Below are positions 58,555 through 64,000 of a stretch of DNA of 64,000 nt, in pieces. The position numbers and the translations under genes are program-made. The notes beneath the pieces were generated by a model. It saw nothing but the letters and a program-made list of their open reading frames with translations, was not told the origin of the DNA and did not search any database. The first letter of the stretch is position 1, and each line of letters opens with the position of its first letter. Source of the stretch: Candidatus Woesearchaeota archaeon (GTDB lineage Archaea > Nanobdellota > Nanobdellia > Woesearchaeales > ARS49); NCBI GenBank assembly GCA_019323015.1, contig JAHWHY010000001.1:50908-114907 (forward strand), written 5' to 3'.

Positions 58555-59016
58555 TTATGTCCAGCTGTCATCTGTCCATAAGTCTATCCATTCGTTCCAG
58601 CTTCCATCAAATCCATACCAAAGGCTGTTAATAGTCTGTCCCATTTGTGGTGCTGGTTGCATTGGAACAGTTGTACACATTTTAATAGTATAAACCTGCC
58701 CATCTGGTCTAGTAAGCAGGCCTTCTCTGCAAATTTCGAGTTGTTGTTGTGTAGGTTCACCAACTTTTTCACCATACGATGGCGCTGGCGCGCTAATTAT
58801 TTCCATTCTTTCTTCACCAAGCATCATTGGCTCTTCTGGATAGTAGGGCTGTGCAGCGTAGTCTGTTGGTGGATAATATGCTGTTTGCTGTTCTAATGCA
58901 CGGGGATCATATTTTGGCAGCCTAAATGCTTCTCCAGCCTGCGGCTGCTGCTGGCATCCTACTGCAAATAACGCTATGCAAGCAAGAATAAGAGTTAATA
59001 TTATTGCTTTTCTCAT
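58555..59016 (-). CDS. Lipoprotein of unknown function
   Basis: 153 residues. Signal peptide with lipobox CIALFAVGC (Cys 21), preceded by AAGGTGATATA. The mature part is rich in Pro, Tyr, Gln and Glu, with one Cys pair (LEICREGLL, IKMCTTVPMQ), and ends in an aromatic stretch SWNEWIDLWTDDSW. Its promoter/leader shares a 40-bp near-identical block with the next upstream lipoprotein gene. No family recognised. Confidence 0.6.
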   Translation of the reverse strand: MRKAIILTLILACIALFAVGCQQQPQAGEAFRLPKYDPRALEQQTAYYPPTDYAAQPYYPEEPMMLGEERMEIISAPAPSYGEKVGEPTQQQLEICREGLLTRPDGQVYTIKMCTTVPMQPAPQMGQTINSLWYGFDGSWNEWIDLWTDDSWT

Positions 59017-59040
59017 TATATCACCTTTTTTGTTTGAGTG

Positions 59041-59080
59041 TAAATTAAGTAGAAATCAGACTGTTTGGTATATAAATTTT
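59041..59080 (-). promoter_or_regulatory. Conserved promoter-leader block, copy 1
   Basis: 38 of 40 bases equal those at 59971-60010. On the minus strand it contains a TATA box (AAATTTATATAC) and the downstream word CTGATTTCTACTTAATTTA, and ends 25 bp before the lipoprotein ATG. Confidence 0.6.
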
Positions 59081-59124
59081 GCTGAAATTTTTATAAAAAA
59101 TAAAGAAGAAATAAAAAAGATTTA

Positions 59125-59946
59125 TTACCATGTCCACCAACTTTGGCGTTTAAGCGCTTCTACTGTTTCATCGTCCATTTCTCCAACACCCAGTTCAACG
59201 CCGGAGACGGGTTTTTTTTGTGATGGGAGTGCTGAACAAACAGTCATTAATCCTGCGTTTTTATCCCTTGTAAAACTCTTTGTTCTGCATAGAAATAAAT
59301 TGTCTGGACCTTTTTGTAACGCATCAAAAAATGCTTTGTAATCAGCACACTTAATTGGATCAGTAATACAAATATTTGTTAACTCTGCTATCCAATTACT
59401 TTTTTCCAAGTCTGTATGTGTAGTAGGTGCGGCTATTGTGCTACTACCATATGTTGGTCGTGTATCCGCAGGTGCTGGATAAGAAGGCATATAGCCAAGT
59501 TCTCTACTTCTATATTCTTGATATTGTTGTGGAATCAGATTTTCTGCATACCCAGAATCAGGTATGTTTGCGATATCATCTGGAGTCCTTTGTTCACTAA
59601 AGTCTTCTACAGGAGGAAATATTATTTTCTGTCGGCTTTCAAGCTCCAATACGTCTGCAGCATCTTGCATATCCATTATTTCTTTAGGAGTCAAATAAAT
59701 AAGACCATCTGATCGGGGCCTCTTATTAAGTGGCGGATGCATAAATGTGTTTAGGTCATCAAATGAGTAAGGCAAGCTCACCAAAGTTTGAGAATTAGCT
59801 GGCAATTGACCATTTCTTGCCATATTAGCTGCATCTGCTAAAGGCATTGCTCCTTGCCCAGCAATTGCTCTTCCTCCAGACTGGCATCCTACTGCAAATA
59901 AAGCAAGGACTGCCAGAACAAGAATTATAGGTATTGCTTTTTTCAT
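59125..59946 (-). CDS. Lipoprotein of unknown function
   Basis: 273 residues with lipobox ALFAVGC (Cys 20), then SGGRAIAGQG, the latter similar to PGQAIAG in the two large lipoproteins upstream. The mature chain is mostly polar and helical, then a Pro/Tyr/Thr linker (YMPSYPAPADTRPTYGSSTI) and a domain with Cys at TNICITDPIKC, LFLCRTKS and MTVCSALP; it ends QSWWTW. Trp-rich ends are shared with the neighbour at 58555. No family recognised. Confidence 0.6.
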   Translation of the reverse strand: MKKAIPIILVLAVLALFAVGCQSGGRAIAGQGAMPLADAANMARNGQLPANSQTLVSLPYSFDDLNTFMHPPLNKRPRSDGLIYLTPKEIMDMQDAADVLELESRQKIIFPPVEDFSEQRTPDDIANIPDSGYAENLIPQQYQEYRSRELGYMPSYPAPADTRPTYGSSTIAAPTTHTDLEKSNWIAELTNICITDPIKCADYKAFFDALQKGPDNLFLCRTKSFTRDKNAGLMTVCSALPSQKKPVSGVELGVGEMDDETVEALKRQSWWTW

Positions 59947-59970
59947 TATATCACCTTCTTTTGTTAAACG

Positions 59971-60010
59971 TAAATTAAGTAGAAATCAGACTATTTAGTA
60001 TATAAATTTT
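59971..60010 (-). promoter_or_regulatory. Conserved promoter-leader block, copy 2
   Basis: Near-identical to 59041-59080, at the same distance from its gene start at 59946. Suggests the two lipoprotein genes are paralogues or are co-regulated. Confidence 0.6.
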
Positions 60011-60087
60011 ATGGAAAATTAAAAATCTTTTGGATTTCTAAATTCACAGAATCAAGATTCTGAAAAAAAAGAAAGAAATAAAAAAGA

Positions 60088-61185
60088 TTATTGAGATATC
60101 AGCTGTTTAAGGCTGGCTATCAGCTTTTCATAATCTGTTATCTCTTCTTTTAAGGTGTTAATTTCTCTCTGGATGTCGGTGCATTTTGCTCCTGTGTCTG
60201 TTACGCAGCGTTCCTGAATAGTTTTAATTTTTTCATCACATTCGCGCTGTATGTCCTTTATTTTGCTCTTTATTTCATCTATTTCTTTTTTGTAGTCTGC
60301 ACAAGGGCCAGCTTTTTCTGTTGCAGTCAAGCAGAATTCTGCTCGGTCATCCTTTGCACGCATCAATGTCAATTCAACTAAGCCATCTTTAGAAGTAACA
60401 GAGTCACTTGCTTTAATTAAGTCTGTCGCTTCACCATTAAAGATGAATTTTGCTGCGTTAGAAGTACTGAAAATCAATTCAACATAGTATTCCTTATTCA
60501 ATTCTTTTATTAAAAAGTCCTCTCCTTCTCTAATATCCAATCTTGCTTCAGTACCTTTGCAACTGAATTCCTCAGGTTCTTCAGGCACTTCAATAGTAGG
60601 AGGAGAAGGCGCTAGTGTTGTAGGCACATAACCCAACAAGTAAGAATTAACATTCCTTCCCAGCCTTTCACTTGGGCAATTTGGATTTAAAGAAGCCCAG
60701 CAGTCCCAAACATTCCTATCAAATTCATCAGCCCTGCAGCGATAAAATGCAGAGGTTCCAGCAGCTTTATTTGCATAAATATTACCTACTTCACGAATGA
60801 ACTCACCGCCAAGATCACAACTTTTGCCTCTTACAAGATACTTATCACCATAGCGTCTCCTGCTTTTAATATTACCCCAGATATCTCTGACTTTTTCTTC
60901 ATAAATCCGCTGGCATTCTGAAATCAATATGCTTCCAGGGAACGGCGTTGTGGATACAAGAGCGATATTCTTAGCATGCAATGTTTGGCCATTGCAATTA
61001 ATATCTGTGGTATAAAAATAATCATACTTACCAGAACCTGGCTGTTCATAACACTGATGCAAAGGAACCCAATTTGGTTCTTGAGTGCCAGCAATAGCCT
61101 GTCCAGGTCCTACTGTTGGCTTACAGCTCACTACAAACAAAGCTAAAACAGCCAGAGCGATTAAAGTTAGGATTGTTTTTCTCAT
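60088..61185 (-). CDS. Cys-rich-repeat lipoprotein (365 aa)
   Basis: Lipobox ALFVVSC (Cys 21), then GPGQAIAG as in the next gene. Residues 35-200 are built of Cys-rich units: VPLHQCYEQPGSGKYDYFYT, INCNGQ, GKSCDLGGEFI, and LGRNVNSYLLGYV closing the last one. A beta domain (215-300) follows, then a charged coiled coil (KEIDEIKSKIKDIQRECDEK) with Cys. Starts 6 nt after the 919-residue gene, so the two form an operon. Surface lipoprotein by inference. Confidence 0.65.
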   Translation of the reverse strand: MRKTILTLIALAVLALFVVSCKPTVGPGQAIAGTQEPNWVPLHQCYEQPGSGKYDYFYTTDINCNGQTLHAKNIALVSTTPFPGSILISECQRIYEEKVRDIWGNIKSRRRYGDKYLVRGKSCDLGGEFIREVGNIYANKAAGTSAFYRCRADEFDRNVWDCWASLNPNCPSERLGRNVNSYLLGYVPTTLAPSPPTIEVPEEPEEFSCKGTEARLDIREGEDFLIKELNKEYYVELIFSTSNAAKFIFNGEATDLIKASDSVTSKDGLVELTLMRAKDDRAEFCLTATEKAGPCADYKKEIDEIKSKIKDIQRECDEKIKTIQERCVTDTGAKCTDIQREINTLKEEITDYEKLIASLKQLISQ

Positions 61186-61191
61186 TTTTTA

Positions 61192-63951
61192 TCACCTTTT
61201 AAGCAGCTTTTCTATCTCCGCTGTCAGTTCTTTGTAGCTTTCAAGCTGTTTCCTTAATGTATCTCTTTCCAAGATTAAGTTATCACAAGAATCTCCTTCA
61301 GCTTGCTTTTCCCTGCACTCTTCTTCAGCATCTCTTATCTTTTCTTCACACTCTTTTTTCACGTTTTCAAGTTTTACCTTAAGATTTTCTAAATCACTAA
61401 TGTAGCTCTGGCAAGAAGGCACACTAGGCGTTTCTAAAGGCGTTTCTAAAACAGGCGCTTCAAGATTTTTCTTTAGGTCATCTCTTTTCTTTTCTAATTC
61501 TCTCAACGTATCACGCAGTCTTTCATTTTCTCTCAGTAAGTCATCACATTTTTCAGGTGTTGGTTGTGTTGGAGCAGCAGCAGGTGTTTGCGGCTCAGGA
61601 ACGGCAACTCTCTTGCAAGCGCCATCTTCACAAACCGTGCCTGCAGCACATGTTGTCTTTATTTCCTTAACACCACTTGGAGGAGACTGCGAATCACAAG
61701 CATATTGTATAAGTAAAGTATCTCCTTCACACTTGTCAGCATACTCTTTATCATTCACAAGGCTCTTTACACTGCCTTTGACAGCAGGGTCATTTGATGG
61801 ATCATTGTCTTTACAGAAAGGAAGAAGCCACCAAGAGGCCTCTAGTGTTGTTCCATCAGGACGGGGGTCGTCAGCAACAAAATGTTCGCCATTTGAGTTA
61901 AATGTATACCTGCCAACCTTTACAGCATCTGGGATGTTCATAGGTCGTTGCCTGTATGCGTAGCCCAACTCATACTGCGGATTAGTTCCAGGATCACAAG
62001 TGCTTTCTGCAATCAAGTGATCATCACCAGCAATACAGTCAAGTAATTTAACAGTATCTCCTTGGTCAGTCTTATGCGTTCTTCCAAGAATTCTTTGAGT
62101 AATTCCTTGTGGACAGGAATCAACACCTGTATAATGATCATAAATAAGTCTGCCTCCCACATCTCTTCTGCAGCCAAACAAGTTATAGAATCCAGGCTCT
62201 ACTGGAGGCGGAGAAATCTCTTTTTTTGGTTCAGGAGTTGGTGGTGTTGCTGCAGGAGATTCTGCAGGCAATGTTGCAGGCAGCATCCATAAGCCAGAAT
62301 AACGAGGAACTGGAACTAGAGACTGAAACTTTTTCTCAGTAAAAAACCAGCCTATTCTTGACCATATTCCAGGAGCAGGACAAGAAGGCAATGAAGTTCC
62401 TAAAATTCCTGATTTAGTAACAGTAGTCTGATCAGCTGCAAGACACTCATATATCTGATCCATATTTGGGAACGGCGCTCTGTCAGCAATAATCCTGTGC
62501 CCAACTATACGTGGAGTAGTTCCTGGTTTTAGATTACGGCACCTACTTTCATCAAGATGATAAACACCGCCGCAATCAACTAAAGGATGTGGATAAACAC
62601 AGGTGCCTTCATAACACATAAGCCCTGAAGCACACTGTCCTGCAATACACATTGAACCTGATTGATAATTCTGTCCAGCAACTGCTCCGCCTGTAATAAC
62701 AGCACCTCCTGTTAATTCTTGTGTTGCCTTAAGTTTTTCCTCAAGCATACGGATTTCTTTCTTAATTTCCTCAATGTCACCTTTAAGCATTGTATTGTCC
62801 TTTCTAGCTTGATCACAGGTGGATGGTGTTGGTTCAGACACTATTGGCGCAGGCACAGTAATTTTAGGCCATTTATCTGTAATCATAACATAACCAAGCA
62901 AGCCTTTGTCTGTACACCAGTCATTACGTGATTCATCATAGCAACCGTACCTGCTCACATCGTGGTTAAAAACAGGAATTCCTCTAGAACGAGGATCATC
63001 CGGAGCCCAGTGGCACCTCCTTAAAGGTCTTGTAAGCAATTGGTTGTTTATTATTACAGGGTTCACAAATAATTTTGGGCCTTGGCCGGCATATTCGTCA
63101 CCTGCATCACAAGAGCCCGCCGTTATGTAGTTGTCATAGTATGTGGTGCCTCCAGTTCTGACACCTCTTCTACAGATATTGGTATCTCTTATTCCAGGAC
63201 CAGAATTCTTTGCTGCATAACCTATGAACTCTGAGGCGGATCTTCCACAGTCTGGGTTATTTGGCTGAGGCATGCTGTTAACTATATCATGGTGTGAATG
63301 CTGGCATTCATACCAAGGAACCAACTCAGGATAAGGCTGTGTAGGTGCTGGCGGAGGAGTTAGTTGAGGCAGCTGGGCCCAGTATCCTACTGAACCTGCG
63401 TTCCTTCCTGTGTTACACTTATTGACAGCAGCTCCATGATCCCATTGCCCACTGCTTATACTGTCTGGATATTTCCAGCAACTTACAACTTCTGGCCAGC
63501 CAGAATTTGGATTTGTGAATGCGTACCCTGCATTTGCTTTTTCTCTTACTATTACGCCGCCTGAGCTTGGCGGGCAATTATTCAATGCAAGAAACTCATC
63601 AGGAAAATCTTTGTCTCTGTGCTCTGTAATTCTTTCACAGATCTTTACCATAGCCATGTTTGTTGTCACTTTTCTATCTGCCAAATATCCTAAAAAATCA
63701 GAATCATCGTATTCTTTTTGCCTGCCATTTTCTCGAGGATTAGTACTGAATATAGTATCTTTCTGCGTGATTGTCTGGGCAGAAGGAAACTGCTGAACAG
63801 TTTCTTTATGCTCAACATAATGCATGTAAATAGGCTTCCAACTTGCCTGCACCCCTGCAATAGCTTGTCCAGGACCTATCTCTGGAGCTTTACAGCTGAT
63901 TGCCAATAATGCTAAACATATTAGAACAGATATTAATGCAAATTTTCTCAC
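61192..63951 (-). CDS. Large Cys-rich-repeat lipoprotein (919 aa)
   Basis: The GTG at 63951 is chosen because it lines up with the MRK starts of the paralogues and follows AAGGTGAT. Lipobox ALLAISC, then GPGQAIAG. The protein has repeated units that alternate C, H/D and C and end in LGY or IGY: about 35-205, 210-370, 455-550 and 590-690, for example FIGYAAKNSG, LLGYVM and YELGYAYR. Coiled coils lie at about 385-415 and from 795 to the end, also with Cys. A CIAGQCASGLMCYEGTC motif recurs later as CAAGTVCEDGAC. Possibly an adhesin or cell-contact protein. Confidence 0.65.
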   Translation of the reverse strand: MRKFALISVLICLALLAISCKAPEIGPGQAIAGVQASWKPIYMHYVEHKETVQQFPSAQTITQKDTIFSTNPRENGRQKEYDDSDFLGYLADRKVTTNMAMVKICERITEHRDKDFPDEFLALNNCPPSSGGVIVREKANAGYAFTNPNSGWPEVVSCWKYPDSISSGQWDHGAAVNKCNTGRNAGSVGYWAQLPQLTPPPAPTQPYPELVPWYECQHSHHDIVNSMPQPNNPDCGRSASEFIGYAAKNSGPGIRDTNICRRGVRTGGTTYYDNYITAGSCDAGDEYAGQGPKLFVNPVIINNQLLTRPLRRCHWAPDDPRSRGIPVFNHDVSRYGCYDESRNDWCTDKGLLGYVMITDKWPKITVPAPIVSEPTPSTCDQARKDNTMLKGDIEEIKKEIRMLEEKLKATQELTGGAVITGGAVAGQNYQSGSMCIAGQCASGLMCYEGTCVYPHPLVDCGGVYHLDESRCRNLKPGTTPRIVGHRIIADRAPFPNMDQIYECLAADQTTVTKSGILGTSLPSCPAPGIWSRIGWFFTEKKFQSLVPVPRYSGLWMLPATLPAESPAATPPTPEPKKEISPPPVEPGFYNLFGCRRDVGGRLIYDHYTGVDSCPQGITQRILGRTHKTDQGDTVKLLDCIAGDDHLIAESTCDPGTNPQYELGYAYRQRPMNIPDAVKVGRYTFNSNGEHFVADDPRPDGTTLEASWWLLPFCKDNDPSNDPAVKGSVKSLVNDKEYADKCEGDTLLIQYACDSQSPPSGVKEIKTTCAAGTVCEDGACKRVAVPEPQTPAAAPTQPTPEKCDDLLRENERLRDTLRELEKKRDDLKKNLEAPVLETPLETPSVPSCQSYISDLENLKVKLENVKKECEEKIRDAEEECREKQAEGDSCDNLILERDTLRKQLESYKELTAEIEKLLKR

Positions 63952-64000
63952 TCTTATCACCTTTTTTTGTTTTACAAAAAAAGACCAGCCGAGACTTTGC

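Noticed and set aside
1..64000. CRISPR array, transposase, prophage or rRNA operon
   Set aside because: No evenly spaced direct repeats, no transposase or integrase motif and no rRNA sequence were seen in either strand.

Overview
The window looks like a chromosomal segment of an AT-rich archaeon, most likely a DPANN lineage close to Woesearchaeota or Pacearchaeota. That lineage call is inference. The archaeal part is direct: group II chaperonin, aIF2-alpha, aIF1A, L44e, S27e, Nop10, Gins51, Spt5, Sec61-gamma-type SecE, Hel308, diphthamide synthase parts, a histone-fold protein, class III signal peptides and tRNAs with canonical 37/38 introns. The DPANN part rests on compact overlapping genes, many short membrane-anchored orphan proteins, lipoproteins with a lipobox Cys, and genes cut into pieces. 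No rRNA, CRISPR array, transposase or prophage was recognised.

Layout. 1-3000 (minus): PHP, HD, MnmC-like methyltransferase and a Hel308 helicase without its first motor domain. 3000-5100: palindrome-rich DNA around an intron-bearing tRNA-Ile, a bacterial-type PlsX, an intron-bearing tRNA-Asn and a degenerate tRNA-like copy. 5100-8600: a SIMPL lipoprotein, the N-terminal third of Dph2, and four consecutive small membrane-anchored proteins. 8575-17572 (minus): a long housekeeping block with nrdR, B12-dependent ribonucleotide reductase, cobO, gins51, rpl44e, rps27e, aIF2-alpha, nop10, PAC2, enolase, PRPP synthetase and a DUF2284 protein. 17700-24900: small Cys-rich proteins, endonuclease III, ICMT-like methyltransferase, AlaX, a UDG-like protein, an amino-acid permease and the C-terminal two thirds of Dph2. 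24886-28150: DUF192 lipoprotein, glycosyltransferase, APH-type kinase, cyclopropane-fatty-acid synthase. 28150-34060: lipoprotein and membrane orphans, U32 peptidase family, SppA, aIF1A, secreted Cys-rich protein. 34066-39880: ADP-forming acyl-CoA synthetase alpha, AMP-ligase, PlsC, MFS transporter, ADP-forming acyl-CoA synthetase beta. 39867-45312: two palindromic repeats, zinc ribbon, SufS, Cys-bearing membrane protein, a triple thioredoxin-like protein, GluRS. 45378-49700: orphans, mini-histone, two coiled-coil proteins, thermosome. 49802-58400 (plus): cytidylate kinase, FKBP, FtsZ, SecE, Spt5, L11, a class III signal-peptide protein, two surface orphans, Elp3 and a NSUN-type RNA methyltransferase. 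58555-63951 (minus): four lipoproteins, two of them with Cys-rich repeats.

How the genes fit together. Information processing and nucleotide metabolism dominate; NrdR, AdoCbl-dependent RNR and the cobalamin adenosyltransferase form a self-contained regulator-enzyme-cofactor unit. PlsX, PlsC, an AMP-ligase, both subunits of an ADP-forming acyl-CoA synthetase and a CFA synthase form a bacterial-style acyl-lipid toolkit, unexpected in an archaeon. SufS, a Cys-bearing membrane protein and the triple thioredoxin-like protein form a probable sulfur/redox operon. The most notable signals are the Dph2 gene divided into two genes 18 kb apart that together keep all three iron-sulfur cysteines, the headless Hel308, and a dispersed palindromic repeat whose terminal stems covary between copies.
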